Shown: positions 9,258-22,948 of the stretch, in pieces
How positions within the stretch are numbered: the first letter of the stretch is position 1
Layout of the letters: each line of letters opens with the position of its first letter
Assembly (NCBI GenBank): GCA_030280995.1
Contig: JASXTE010000099.1
Location: 62,001-126,000, forward strand
DNA length: 64,000 bases
Reading direction: 5' to 3'
Source: Hemileia vastatrix
Lineage: Eukaryota > Basidiomycota > Pucciniomycetes > Pucciniales > Zaghouaniaceae
The notes under the pieces: generated by a model
The model's input: only the letters and a program-made list of their open reading frames with translations
Told to the model about the DNA's origin: nothing
The model's database searches: none
Translations under genes and position numbers: made by a program

Positions 9258-11653
9258 CTAAAAATTTTCCTTTTTGAAGGCAAATCCAAATGGTATGGAA
9301 TGAGACTGAACAATTCGACCAACAGCTGGTGGACCACAAAAGAATACTGTTACTCGACCTTTTTTATGTTTGGATATTTCAGTAAATAGTGCATCCCAAT
9401 CAGGTCTTCCTGCATTTGTTCTTGATTGAAGTCCTATCAGTAGTTCATGTTTATCTTTTTCTTGCATTAAATCAATAGATGCTGGTAATTCAATTGTTTT
9501 TAAATCTTGTTGACTATTTGCCGATGTAATGTAAGTATGAATATCTAAAAATCTATCTGATTCATTCCACATTGCTTGTGTTATTTCTAATTCAGTAAGA
9601 AGACTAAGAAACCATTCAAATGACTTTTGATGACGATTAATCCAAACAAAGTCAACTTTTTTCAAATTCATAGTATCCGGTGGTATTGGATCAGACCATG
9701 CAAAGTTACACGATGGACATGTATGTTTAGCTTTGATGTATCTAAACATAATACTTTGTAAGATGGAAGCAAAAGGTGTTACACCAATACCAGTTGCAAT
9801 CATTACTGCATGTTCAGTTCTAAATATATGAGAACTTGGTGAACCATACGGACCATCGATGTGTAAATGAAGTGGTTTTTCTAATTTGATCATTTGACCA
9901 CTTGTATGATTGTCAGATGGGTCATTTTCTCCTTTGGAAATTCTTGAATTTGGACGAAGTAAATTACTTACTTCATCAGGTATGTTAATTTGAATATCTT
10001 TACTATGAATATCAGCACGATTAACAGCAACTGTATGTGATCTATTGACACCTCTTGATCTTAATGAAATGAATCTTTTTCTTCGATTAGCAATACGTGT
10101 TTCAGAACAATCATTTGGTCTTGGAAGTACATAAATTTTCGATTGTTTACGATCAAATGGTATTTGTACACGTGGTTCTATTGTAGACAATGCTCTGTTA
10201 AATGGTGGATGTGTTTCTTGATGTAATGGAGTTGAAATCATTTACTTAATTTTTTCATCTTTAAATTGTTGTTATTATTATTTTCTATTTCATCAGATAA
10301 ATCTGAACCAGGCGAGATGACCAGTAATGGTATTGAAAATTGTGGAATTGGTAGATTTGGTAGGATGATCAGACCAATTGGATGAATCACCATAATTAGA
10401 ATGATGTACACAAAGACCTCGACCACGACTCCCACCACTATTACCTGATTGATGATGATGATTATGAATTGATTGTACTGGATTGGTACTTGTTTCACTT
10501 TCTTGATAAACAATTGGTGACAAAGTAAAGTGATGAACTGAATTAGCTCGTCCAAGAGGTGGATATGATCGACCACGTTTTAATTTGGCAACATTTTCAC
10601 ATTTAGTACCTGTATCATCAGCTGATGTAACAGTTACTTCACAAACAGGCGATTTACCACCAGATAATTTTTCCTCTTGTTCAAGAAAATAATCATAAAC
10701 ACGATTAGTCCATTCACCAACTGCCCTTATGTGTAACCATAAATATTCTGACATTTCTGGTGCTGATGAAATTGTAAATGGATGCCATTCAGTTTTAGCT
10801 ACTTCAGGTATTTGAATATAAACATAATCACCAGCTGAAAATCTAAAATTTGGTGGCCTTTTGATAATTAAATGAACTACACGTGATGGTAATAATGTTC
10901 CTTGTGCAATATATGTTTTACCATGTGAACCAAAACTTCTTATAATTCGAAATAACATTTCAATAAAATACAATGAACCAGGTAAAACAAACCAATACCA
11001 AAATTTTGGTGCATGAAATATAAGAATTATATAGAAAATTATAAATAATTGATGAAAATAATAAAATATTTCAAAGTTACCAGTTCTTCTCATAACTGGT
11101 AATGATGTTAAGACCATAATTAAAAGTATAGCTGATAAAATCCAACCAGTTACAGGTGATATTTGTCTTGGCCAAGTATTTTCACGAATGGTGAATAAGT
11201 ATTCATACAAATTGACACCATGTTTGGCTGAAAGATCATCTAAAGTAAAAAGATTAAAATTATAAATGATGATGATGATGATGGTTTAATCAATTTGATT
11301 TACTTACTAAAGTGAAAACAATGAAAGACACCATGACCTACAGCATAAAATGTGATAAAATATCCAATGACCTTGTGATAATATATTGATTGATCAAGTG
11401 GCAATACTGATGTCCATCCCCATGATCGTAATTTAGTTATTGTTTTACGTAACATCAAATATACTGTAAATGAACAACAAAAATTTAAACATTGTCCACA
11501 TGATTTAGCTATTCTTGCATATATTGAATAATTACGATATGTATAAAATCGACCACAAATTAAACCAATATTTATAAGAATAAATAAAAGAAAAAAATTA
11601 AATGATACTAAATTATTTTTAACATAAGATAGAGTTAACTTTCGTAGAGCCAT
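9258..11653 (-). CDS. NOX5: NADPH oxidase, NOX5 type, lacking visible EF-hands
   Basis: Superoxide-generating membrane flavocytochrome. Inferred exons: 11653-11308, 11239-10445, 10302-10246, 10177-9258, with introns of 68, 142 and 68 bp in consistent phases. The first exon has two membrane helices, CGQCLNF and the heme His pair in YHKVIGYFITFYAVGH; the second pair is in FHQLFIIFYIILIFH. FAD-binding HPFTISSAP, NADPH-binding GIGVTPFASILQSIM and the extreme C-terminus FGFAFKKENF are clear and closest to NOX5 rather than DUOX. A long low-complexity insert (His/Asn-rich) lies between FAD and NADPH parts. NOX5 normally begins with Ca-binding EF-hands; the ATG at 11653 starts directly before the first helix and none is visible upstream. 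Junctions around 10178-10445 are less certain than the others. Confidence 0.9.
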
Positions 11654-13603
11654 GAATATATATATGTATAATATGATGATGAGGATATTACAATGATGTT
11701 CAATTGATGTTAAAAGATGTTTTCATCAATGTCACCTCACTTTGTATCTCACGTGCGAAACTGTTACACTGATACTTGACTTGTGTTATATGTGTACTTA
11801 TTTTTCAACTTCAACTTATTTATCGTGCCATCTGTCACTTCAAACGTGTTAGGTCATCAAGTTCTCTCAAGTGATAAAAGTTGAAATAATGTAAATCAAT
11901 CTTACGATAAGCCCAGCGCGCCAATCAAATGGGCTTCACTTGTTACTCGGTTCAATGGAGTAAACGCGCCCAATATAAGTTGATACTAACCTTACGCCAT
12001 CTGTTGTCTTGTCAACAATAGTTAACTTAAGTTGAAGTGAATTTGTTAATTACACACTGTGATTGCAATGTTTTACCTGGTTCTACAACCGTGAGGTAAA
12101 TTTGGACTATTGAACCAATCAGCACACTTGGTAATGAGTGAAAATGAATTGATTTATCTATACTTCTGTACTTCGCAATGATCCCAGTGATCAAGGACTT
12201 GAACCACTCCAACAATTTTCACTATTCTCAACCTTGTTCATTAACAAACTGTTATCACTGTTACTCTGTAAACAGAACTTTAGCAGTTAGCACTTTTCAT
12301 GTAAACACATCAGTAGCCACAGAATGTACTTTTTTTCAAGAAAAAAAGACTTGAATGAACTAACGACAAATCAATAGTAAAAGCAATCACTGGTCGAATT
12401 GTGGAGTTGAGAAGTTTCATCAACCGTTCGAATTGATTGATAGAACTGATAAGAAATTCAATTGAAACCTTTCAATTGACCTGATCTTCTCAACTGAGCA
12501 ACAATAGATACAGTCAAGATACTTAATATCGTTGTGAAAATGAGGTCAGATGTTCTTGGTCAATGAGATAAACTAATTGATATTGGAAATGGACGCTATA
12601 ACGATCAAATATATCAAATAGATTGTAATTGATCCATCTGAATCAATCTTACAACAATGAAAAAATCTAATAAACTGCAAAAAAGTTAGAAAATGTCTTT
12701 GCCAATGTCATGTTACATGTGATTTGTAAAGTCAGTGATTAAAAATGAAATGAAATGGAATATTATTTAATATAATTTGCTATTAAAGCATCAAGTACCA
12801 TCTTTCAATTAAAACAACTTTTGAGTCACAAGATTGCACTTGACAGGCTCTGTTGGAAGTGTATTTGATGAGTCACCCAAGTTTTTTTCTTTTTTCATCT
12901 TCTTCTTTTTCTTTGATTTGGAAATATTTAATTATGGCCACCAATGAATTTGAACGATCATCATCGACATCATGATGAAAACGATAATGATGAATATGTA
13001 TGTTGAAGAATAAAAAAAAGTTGATTAAAATATTCCACCTAATGTTGAATTGTCCCATGGTGACCACTAGGAAACTTTGTTGCAATAGGAGAACAATGTT
13101 AACTAATACAATTCATTCAAGTATCAGAGTGAGTTGTTATTGCAATATTTATTTGCATCTTTGTCCCCTCGATTATTAAATTACATGATAATGATGATGA
13201 TGGTCAATGTTGTTGGATGATGATGTTGATGACAATGATAAATGTTGTAAATTGTTGTTTGTTGTTATTTTCACACATTAAATGTCACTTGGCTTCATTT
13301 GTTTGTTGAAAGTAGTGTTGTTAAGATTAATTAAGAGAAATATTTGAAAATGAAAATGGAAGAGTTGTTCTTGTATGATGTTGATTGGACATTGGAGATT
13401 AATTCTCTCAGTAATAATGAAAAATGGCGATCAAATTGCTGGCTCATAGGAAGGAAGGATAAAACAATCTTCATAAAGTATTTTCAGTATTATTAACGAT
13501 TGATGGAACATTTAAAAATTATATATATCATCATTTGCTATATGTGATTTAGTAGATTTGAAAGTTCAATTGGTTCATCAGAATTATAATTTGATGATTA
13601 CTG
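11654..13603. other. Intergenic region upstream of NOX5
   Basis: Nearly 2 kb with only short chance frames. A GC-richer island at about 11905-11975 (GCGCGCCAATCAAATGGGC, then ACGCGCCC) contains the same CAAATGGGC core as the two promoter modules and may be the NOX5 promoter. Around 12448-12492 is sequence weakly resembling the leader inverted repeat. Nothing in the region reads as an EF-hand exon. GAT/TGA simple repeats lie at about 13188-13240. Confidence 0.5.
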
Positions 13604-13840
13604 CTAGTGTTCATTTGTTACATCGTAGGATCGAAGAATTTCTATTACACAGTATTGACAATACCAATCAATGGAATTATCAGTTGATTTAATTGTTTCA
13701 TATTGTGTTGATGAAAGGCCAGCACATTCCATACAATAAACACCACCACATCGATGACAAGAAAGAAAATTATCATCACCAAAGACACCAATAACTGTAC
13801 GTTCACATATTCCACATTGTTGTGATTGACTTGTACCCAT
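13604..13840 (-). CDS. Small Cys-rich zinc finger protein (PHD-like, 78 aa)
   Basis: A 78-residue frame beginning MGTSQSQQ. Cysteines are spaced as a PHD-like finger: CGIC, CHRC, CMEC, and WYCQYC near the end, with the usual His position occupied by Cys. Such Cys-variant PHD fingers occur in chromatin proteins and in proteins encoded by retroelements. Gly2 with Ser6 fits an N-myristoylation pattern, which would place it on membranes; that is inference. No neighbour suggests a role and no extra exon is obvious. It may be a complete short gene or a single exon of something larger. Confidence 0.55.
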   Translation of the reverse strand: MGTSQSQQCGICERTVIGVFGDDNFLSCHRCGGVYCMECAGLSSTQYETIKSTDNSIDWYCQYCVIEILRSYDVTNEH

Positions 13841-15459
13841 ATTTTATCATATAATTGTAATTATTATCAATTCAAAAACAAATGATTATTATATCCAATG
13901 AATGAATTCAATATCTTATTGATTATATTTAAGTTAATTTAATAAATTAAACTACAAGTGAAGAGTGTAATGTAATAAAAATTCAATTTCTTGACTGATA
14001 GTTAAATTGAAATTATGTAATAACCAAGTAAAACATGCCATGAGGATGATGTTGTATGTCAGAAGTATTGATTGAACTGATATACCAATGTGAGTCGGCT
14101 CGAATTGGAGGACAAAAAATCAAAATCCATGCGCTCTAGAACACTTGTGACGCTCGATTTTCACTGATACAAGAAAAATGGTAAATTTCTTTCCATTTAA
14201 CTTTCTTCTTTTGCTTTTTTTTTCATACACCAAGTAAATTAGTTAAGCGTGAAATTATTAACGTGTCAGATAAAACGAGGTGAAAAAACTTCATATTATA
14301 AGTCATTCAGCATCAGGGTGACTGCTATTTTTGATGTACGAACTTGAACAAGAACCAAAATGATGATGATGAGTTACTTTGCACATACAATGTCTTTCAA
14401 TGTTAAATGCCAAGGTTAACATACAGAATAAAAAGTTGATTAATGTAAGACATTTCACTGGTATACATCTTGTAAACACTTACACGGAAGACAAACACAT
14501 GCACAAGACAAAAGACAAACAGTCGTCTGAGTTCAACGGTCATCCGACCATTTTCATTGGCTCATGACCAACGAGTTGTCTGACCACAACTAAGAAGTAC
14601 CTTAAGATCAAGAGACCACAATAGTCGACAATTTAACTTTTCAAGTGCCTAGTATATTCATTATCAATACTTTTTTGACATCCATTGAATCAAATTTACC
14701 TCAATTCATCAATATAGTTACCAATTATACTGACCGACGTTTCTAACGACAAAAACAATGATTGACTGTGAAAAAAATGGTAAGAACGTGTAAAAAAACT
14801 TGTTACACAATTTCATGGTAACAATATCACTCATGCATGAGCTTTGTTTTTTTTGTCTTGAGAAAATCACCATTTGTATGGAATGAATACAACCAAAAGC
14901 AAAAGTCTGAACTGGTTTGACAAGAACATTTTTGATCAATTGAACCGTTAAACCACAGAGTGGCAGCATCAGTAGTTTTGTTTTTTCGGATATTCTGTCG
15001 GTTCTTGACATTTCACTTTGTCAATTAAATCGGATAAGCTAACCGTGACTTTAATGATCTTTTGTATTGAGATGAAAAATTTTCGGATCGATTGTAAGCG
15101 GGAAAAATCGGTGTAAACTATGTCGGTAATATCCGAACAATAGAAAGTCTGCCCTTCACCCTTTGTTGTAGAGACACGGTTGTAGTTCTTTCACTCACTA
15201 TCGCATCATTCATTTTGCCTTTTCCATTGTTTACATCACCTGGTTGTAAGGCTCGTCATGGACTGGTTGATTTGGTGACACTCATTTCCTTCCTCTGACT
15301 CAACTCTATTGTTTAGATATCACCAAGGAGTGGCTATGAACACTCAAATATTTTCAAGTGTACTTAGAACATAATTTTTTGTCGTGATAAACAAATTCAT
15401 CTTCATTTGACCTACTTGCAAGTTGTCATCTGTAGTGGATAAATATATTTTACCTCAAA
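13841..15459. other. Intergenic, no gene seen
   Basis: Open frames at 14379-14567 (+) and 14718-15011 (-) have no recognisable features. The segment 15060-15260 is somewhat richer in CG dinucleotides and may contain the promoter of the gene starting at 15460. No repeats of note. Confidence 0.45.
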
Positions 15460-16748
15460 ATGCTTAGTACAAGTCAATATAAATTGTGTATATCATCATT
15501 TGAATTTTCACTATTCTCCGATTCCTGTCGTAATTCATGTCCAGCCTGTGGTTCATCTTATTTCGATGGCATTTGTGGTGGTGAAGGTGGGAAATATATT
15601 TTTTCTCTTTTTTTTCTGCATAACATACTTAACCTTTGAACAATTCTTACTGATAATATTCCTTTTCTTTATCATCTTACATTACAGTTCGTATTTCATC
15701 TGTCATAGTTCTACTTGGTATTGGATCATATTTATGGTACAAATATATGATGAGAAAGATACGACAAGCTAAAGAATCACTTGAATTGACTCGAAATCGA
15801 TTAGAAAAACGAAATTCTAACGATTGGAAAAATCTTCCAAATAGTAATAATATTTTATCTTCCACACCTTCAACATCAAAACAAGAGCAAATACCATCAA
15901 CATCATGTCAACCTCATCATGAAAATGATTTTTCCATCATCAATGATCAATCTACCGAAACATCATCACTTCATCGATCATTATCATTATCTGTATCATC
16001 ATCAGCAAATGATAGTTTAATTGGTGATACAACAGTTGCCAAATTAGATCTTCTCTTAGGTCATATTGAAGATATCAAACAATCTGTCATTGCAATGGAT
16101 GCTGATTTATGTAATGTTGAAAAATCTGCTAAAAAAACTAATCGAAAAATTTTAACACATTCACCAGTAATTATTGGTTATAATTCAGGTATAAATGATA
16201 TTTCATCCTTTTATGATCCAACTAATGAATTATCATCTTGTCCACCAACTCCTACACTTGAATGGGATTCTAATGATGTCAATGATTTAGTATTATCACG
16301 TAATAATGAATTAGCTTTACAACAATTCAATGATTTTGCTCACAACTACGATATTGAAGATAATGATGAAAGTGATAATGATTTGATCAAATTGAATGAT
16401 GAACACACTGTTATCAACAATGGTACATTATATTTTAGTGCTACAGAGAACATTATGAATGATAATTGTATTGATCGTAAATTACAATTAGATTTAATAC
16501 CTTATACGTCTGATGATAGTGATCATCTTACTCGTGGAATTCACTCTCCATCACCATCATCTTCATCTGGACAAGGATCTGATCTTCCATCACCTGGAGA
16601 CAATTGTATTGATTCAACTGTTCATTCTAATCGTAAAGATAAAGTTAACACAATTCTTCATGAAATTAAAAAGCATGGAATTGCTGATGATCTTTTAAAT
16701 GAACTTTTGAAACAAGTTAAAAGAGATTCTGCTTACTTTGAAGAATGA
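15460..16748 (+). CDS. Novel single-pass membrane protein with acidic C-terminal domain
   Basis: Two exons, 15460-15586 and 15688-16748, joined over a 101-bp intron (GAAG|GTGGGA ... ATTACAG) in phase 1, giving 395 aa. The N-terminus is short and Cys-containing (SCRNSCPACG, FDGICGG), followed by one membrane helix (SSVIVLLGIGSYLWYKY) and a basic juxtamembrane coiled region (RKIRQAKESLELTRNRLEKR). The remainder is Ser/Asn/Asp-rich and acidic with a proline-rich patch (HSPSPSSSS), ending in a predicted helix (KVNTILHEIKKHGIADDLLNELLKQVK). The layout recalls tail-anchored or N-anchored organelle adaptor proteins, but I do not recognise the family. The phase-consistent junction restores a helix that would otherwise lack a start, which supports the model. 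Confidence 0.7.
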
Positions 16749-17534
16749 CTAAATTGATTTATTTCTAGTAAAGAGTTTAAGATCAACCTAAACACACGTA
16801 AATATGTTTCATCGAATCAACAACAAGTACTTATTATTTTATCTTTCAAAGTGTAATTTTAAAAGTAACAATAAAATAAATCTTCCTTTCATAGTCAATA
16901 TTTTCTTGTCATAAATTTAGGTTAACTTGTGTCATATTGTTAATAACATTTTGACTCAGCATTTTATATCTTTCATGCTGACGCTGTTGAAAGATAAAAA
17001 GATAAGAATGTTCTTAGAACTTGATCTTTAGAAAGAAGCAAATAAAGAACAATTATTTTTCAACCAGTTTAAAAGTGAATACAATTTATATTTTACACAT
17101 ACAAGTGACACATTCATCGATTTTCATGTAAACCGGTTAGAACAGAACTGTGTATGTGTGTGTGGAATGAAATTTTTATCATTCGTTCATGAAGAAAGAA
17201 TAAAAAAGTAAAGTAAATTGTCGAATAAGTCCACTTTGTCCACACCCTTATTTTGGCCTAGAAAAATGGATCCACCTTTTGAACTGACTGAAAGCAGGTG
17301 CAAGAGTAATTGATGTTGCAAGTGATCTCAACCCACTAGAACATGAATCTAGGTTCTCCATTTCATCAAACCATTTTAACAGACTCAACATTGTACAGAA
17401 CAGAACAGAACAGAACAAAGTCACACAAAGTCACAAACTAATCTTTTACCTTGTTGTACACACTTGAAATAAAATCAAAGTCAACTTTTACACAAAATAC
17501 AAGTAACGATTGACAATCGATACATTTTTCAACC
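16749..17534. other. Intergenic, no gene seen
   Basis: 3' flank of the preceding gene (AATAAA near 16871) and promoter side of the next gene. A short CAGAA tandem run lies near 17396-17416. Nothing else is supported. Confidence 0.5.
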
Positions 17535-19355
17535 ATGAAAACAATCAAGTTCATCCTTCAATGTTTATTCAGTGAGTATTTTAATTTAACTTGTCCAAAG
17601 AATACATGTTAACCATTTCATTTACTTGTCAATCTTAATGATGATCCAACAGTTTCATTGGTTCAAGGAAATTCATCGTTAATCTTAATAAATCCATCAC
17701 CTTTGCCATCGCCAATGTCATTAATTGATTCTGATGATACAGTTCCATGCTCAAGTCATTCTGATTGTCAATTATCACTTAATGAACGATGTATAAATTC
17801 AAGTTGTAGATGTAGTTCATCTTTCAGTCGTTACAGTAATTCAGATACTTGTTTACTTAAAAAATCAACCAAGATAACATTTAAATTTGATTCAATTACA
17901 TTTTCATCCGAATACATTTTACTCAATTCACCTGGTTCAATTAAATTACGAGAAAAAATTGAAAATTCATTAATTGATGTTATCAATGGAAACAACGTTT
18001 TAAATAAATCAGTTGTAGAAATTAAAGTAATTAACTTTACCAAATCAAATTATTCAAAAGGTTCATTTGAAGTATCAACTAATGATACATCTAACAATAA
18101 TAATTTACTCGAAGCTAATTGTATTATGAATATTGATGGACATGTAACATCTAAATCACATCGTTTACAAACAATCATTGTATCAGAACTTGTTGTTGCT
18201 ATTAATCAACTTAATACAAGTTTATATACAATTAAACCAGAATATGATATGAGAATAATCAATTTTCAAACAAATATTAATCCATGTAATGATAATAATT
18301 TAAATTATTGCTCATCATATGCTAATTGTATGTACAATGATAAAGAAGATTCATATTCATGTTCTTGTGGTAATAAATATACTGATATATCACCCAATAA
18401 TCAAATATATCCTGGTGAAGAGTGTACACTTCGATGTCCAGATGATTATTGTTCTAATGATGGATTTTGTCATGTTGACTTGGATAATTCACTTTTATAT
18501 TGTACATGTAATCATTGGAATGTTGGATCACGTTGTCAATATTCAGGTTTAGTTGTATTTTCAATTCTTGGTGTCATTGTATTTCTTTTATTACTTGTTG
18601 TTGCATGTACTGCAAGTGCATTTTGTGGACGAAGTAATAATCTAAATATTGATACAACATCTAATAATCATCAACATCAACATCATCGATATAACAATTT
18701 ATCTTCACCACCACATCAAACATTATCATGTGATGGACTTTGTCATTCATATTCACATTCATTACATAAACCATCATTACTTTCAACATCTACTTGTCCT
18801 GATGATATTTTACATTCACAATCAGTTCGACCATTTAGAATCACCATTGATAATTTGAATTATACTGATACTAATGCAACAACAGTTGCAGGTGTTACAT
18901 CATCCATTGGTAATCGTGAGTATTTACATCATCAACGTAATTCACAAGGAAATTTACAATTTAACCATCAAGCACAGAATTTAGCTTTAAATAATCCACT
19001 TATTTCATCACCATCAATGTCTTTGAATTCACCTTTAACCATGACAAGTAATATACCAACACCGTCACCAAGACAATCGTTGATGATGGAACAGACAAAT
19101 ACAACTAATATTGCATCTAATATTGGTCAATCAAATGCTGATCAGGCATCTATCAATGCTGCCATTCAAACTGATTTATGTGAACTTTCACAAATTCATG
19201 ATCGATCATCTGTTATACTTCTTTCACCAGAAGTTTCGTTGGATAAACCACCACCTAGAACTTCATCAACGAGAAGACGAAGAGAAAAAGAACTTCCTTG
19301 CATTGAAAATAATAATGAAGATAGAAAAAAAGATGGACAAATGTCTTGGTGTTAA
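17535..19355 (+). CDS. Type I membrane protein with SEA-like region and EGF-like repeats
   Basis: Two exons, 17535-17571 and 17653-19355 (81-bp intron, phase 1), 579 aa. The first exon encodes a signal peptide (MKTIKFILQCLF) that continues into exon 2. Residues ~35-75 are a Cys cluster, followed by ~130 residues resembling a SEA-type domain (ITFKFDSITFSSEYI, KVINFTKSNYSKGSFEV), then two EGF-like modules (NPCNDNNLNYCSSYANC, CPDDYCSNDGFCHVD). The single helix is GLVVFSILGVIVFLLLLVVA. The cytoplasmic tail is long, His/Ser/Asn-rich and low in complexity. SEA+EGF proteins are cell-surface glycoproteins in matrix or adhesion roles; the partner here is unknown. Several NxS/T sites are present in the ectodomain. 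Confidence 0.8.
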
Positions 19356-21206
19356 ATGCATGACACAATCATCATTTTATTTCAGTGATCATCTTATGTT
19401 GATCTATCTATTTGATTAGTTGATTCTTAGAACCTCTTAGATGTTTCTGCTTTTGTTTGACTTGAACTTTTCTACAGTTCAATATTCTCATGTTAATCAC
19501 TGTTTGACATTTAAAATATACAAAATAAAGTCAATTATAATATTGATCGATTTGTTCATTATAATTGTTTCACTGTTATTTGCAATTGTAATCAAATAAA
19601 TGGACAATTTAACCACTTTTCCCTTGGTTTTTTCTCTTCGTAAAGTGGCGCCACCCAGTTGATAAAATGTCAACGATGTTGGAGAAAAGTTCATGTTAAT
19701 CATTTGTGATCATTTGTTGAAATATCAAAAAGAAGAAAAAGTAAATGATTCAACATGATAAATTTCAAAAGATAATTAAATTTCACACAAGATGAGTTGA
19801 TTAAACTTGACACACAACTTTAATCAATCGATCGCAAGTAAAATGATCATTTTATTCATATTGAATATTTTCGTATTCACTTAGTTTAATATGAAAAATA
19901 GATGTTATATATGTATAAGTAAAAGTTAAAGTTAAAGGATAGAACATTAAGTTGATTTTTAGTTGTTGTATGTATATACATAAGATGAGTAAATAAAATA
20001 TTCCATTTGATTGCAAGTAGAAAATTGACTAATTTATCTAACATTAAGATGATTCAGTATGAAGATTCAGTGTTATGTTTAAATATATTTATGCAGACAT
20101 AAATTTTTTTTTTTGTTGGGTTCTTGTTGTACTTATGATAAATATTTTAAGATATTTTTACCTGTTTAATTTTTTATTTGGTGAAAAAAAATTCTTACTT
20201 TAATTTTACTTTTTGGTATTTCAATGAAAAAGGTTGAGAGAAAGAACTTTTAGTCTTTTTTTTTCTTCTTTTTTGTTGTTATATGTTTGTTCTAGTTAAA
20301 CAAAAGGATAGAAAAAGAATAGACAAAGAGAGAGAGAGAGAAAGAAGAAAAAAAGGTAAAAGTACGAATGACTCTGTAGAGTCAGAACTTTTCGAACATT
20401 CGACCATCGAGTTCATCACACATGTGAGCATTCAAGTGTACTTTTGGATGTTTTTTTTGTGTCCCTTGTCAATCGTCATCGTGAAATACCAACATTACTT
20501 TGGTGTACACATGATGATGACGATGAAGTAGAAGTAGAACTGAAAGTACAAGTAGTAGAAGAAGAAGAAGAAAGAATAGAAATAGTATAGTGTGACGGTT
20601 GTGTGATGGTATCGGTAAATGAAAGCAGTTGACTTGACTGTTAGCTGTTGGCTGTTGTGTTGGGTTGTTGATTAGTTTGTGCAGGTACAGCTTGACAATA
20701 AACTGTAAAAGTACAAACCAGTAAAAGCAGGTTGACAGGATGAAGGAAAGACTTTATAAACGTTACGCTAGGATGAAGAGGAAAGAAGAGAAGAAAAAAA
20801 AAATACCAACACATCCACAGACACACACAATGAAGAGAGAAAGAAGATGAAGAAAGGGAAAATGAAAGAACAGAGCATCCACATCACAATATATCATTCA
20901 GCTACTTTACAGGCAATTGCAATTAGGATAACAGGGCCAGTGTGAGTCCCTGACTTTCACTTTGTATGTGTGATTGTGAGTACAAGTACCTTGCATTTGG
21001 ACTCTCGGGATGTTGTGACCTTCTCTTTGTTTCTTCTTCTCGATCACACAGATGTGTGTGTGTGTATGTTACTCTCTTTCTCTTCAACAGTCTTCATCCT
21101 CTCTCATCCTCATCTCTGACTGTGTGTACTTCTCTCACTCTCTGCCAAGTCAATCAAGGTAATCGTGAAAAACGACTGCAAGTTCTTTCAATAGGTTCTT
21201 CTTGCT

Positions 21207-21284
21207 TCTTCTCATTGTATGTGTGTCTGTGTGTGTCTGTGTGTGTGTCTGTATGTGTGTTTTTACCTCTCTTTTCCTCTCTTC

Positions 21285-21331
<47 letters not shown>
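21207..21331. repeat. Compound microsatellite (TGTGTC)n-(TC)n-(AC)n
   Basis: TG/TGTC-rich repeats at about 21207-21262, a (TC)n tract at 21285-21310 and an (AC)n tract at 21311-21331 follow each other directly. They create an artificial frame rich in Val/Cys then Ser/Leu then His/Thr. Confidence 0.9.
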
Positions 21332-22916
21332 TCCATCCGCATCCCTGTGTATCCCTGTCTCTCAATTGAAGTGCAAGTGAATCGCCCATCCAAATGCATC
21401 CAGTGGTTCCTATGGCAACTGGCTTCTCTGCTCTCATTTTTCTTTCTTCCTCTTTTATCCTGCTTGAACGTTGCTTCTGCTGCCTTTCATTCTTTCATTC
21501 TTTCTTTCCTTCATTCTTTCTCCTTCTATCTTCTCTCTTTTTTCTTCTTCTTTCTTGACTCTCTTTTCTCTCTTGATCCATCGCACGCCAGGGGCTGCTA
21601 AATAAGTAATTGAAAAAAAACGAAGAAGAAGAAGGTAAAATGTACACTTACCCTTGCAAACACATCTATGTGTGTCTGTGTAACTTACAAAAGGCTAAAC
21701 TTTGAATCCATCTTTGATTCACTTGCTGCTGTTGTTGTCCTTGTCCTTGTTGTTGTTGTTGTTGTTGGTCTTATTACAAATGGATAAATTAATAACACTC
21801 ACTTGATTACGTGAGTTAAAGATTTTCAACCTTCGACATGCACTTTGTTTATTTTCATTTAACCTTTCTACTCTTGTTCCTGTTTTTTTCTGTTGTTGTT
21901 GATGTTAAAGTTGCTGGAGTTACATTTGCCTTTAATGTTGTCCGGGTGATGTTTAAAGTTTAAACTTTATTATACAATGTGACTCATACCAACTGCATAA
22001 AACATTACAACTTGTCCAGTCAATTGTTAATAATGTAACTACAATTTACTTCATCTTACATCTGTACCTTACCTTGAATCGGATGAATGATAAAGATCAT
22101 CATTGACCAAGACATTTGGAAAATCCAAATGTTACACTCATTATCTTATACATACAAATTCAAAGGTTGAACAGTTCTTCGTGTTCTTCTTATTTGACAT
22201 TTTATAAGAGAGTAAATTGTAAATTGAATTATCTACTTCAATCTCATTTTGTACTTTTATCAATTATTTATTTATCTATTTGTTTACTTATTCATTTGTC
22301 TACCTTTTTTTCATCATCATCATGATGATAGAGTTGAAGGAAAAAAAATGTTAACATTGAATATTGAGTAAATTTTATTGTTTTTCTTGTCAAAGGAATG
22401 AAAATAATTAACTATTTTTACTTTTTTTTCATTGTAGTTCATTGTGTTTTCCTTTGATGTGACGTGTGATGTGGTCAGAGGATGTTTTTATTGCCCTGGC
22501 GAAGATGAAGAAAGAAAGACAAGAGAACATTGAAAACATCCTTTCTCATAAGAGTGGTAAAGATGAAATTGGTCTAAACACACAGACACATCAAGCAGAC
22601 AAATAGAAAAATGAGCTTCACTTATAGAGAAAGAGGAAGAAGAAGAAGAAGAAAAAAGAGCAAGTAATAAGAGAATGCTATGAGTTATGTTGATTTTATT
22701 ACTCATTCAGCGTGTGTACTATCATAGACATAACATGCAATGTTGTGTCCATGCAATTGCCAGAGCAGTGAAAAGAGAGAAGAGAAGGCAACAGAATACA
22801 AGAGCGAAAAAGAGGGAAAGAAAGAGAGAGAACAGTCGAGTTCACTTTGACTTGGCAAGTGTATTCGCCTGTGTCATCATTGGCCAGAAGGAACCCTAAA
22901 TCTCGGATGGTGTGTG

Positions 22917-22921
<5 letters not shown>

Positions 22922-22948
<27 letters not shown>
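22922..22948. repeat. (TC)n microsatellite
   Basis: Uninterrupted TC dinucleotide tract followed by a looser pyrimidine-rich stretch to about 23010. Confidence 0.9.

Noticed and set aside
10238..10576. Frame rich in Ile/Val with an Asn run as a separate gene
   Set aside because: Most of it is antisense-like shift of NOX5 exon 2; only its last part (10302-10246) is likely a short NOX5 exon.
12448..12492. Third copy of the promoter inverted repeat
   Set aside because: Only CAATTGA-type half sites agree; no TATA box or GGGCGG at the expected spacing.
20966..21601. 211-codon plus-strand frame rich in Ser/Leu/Cys/Val
   Set aside because: Its length comes from (TC)n, (TG)n and (AC)n tracts that contain no stop codons; the translation has no domain and the opposite strand is open too.
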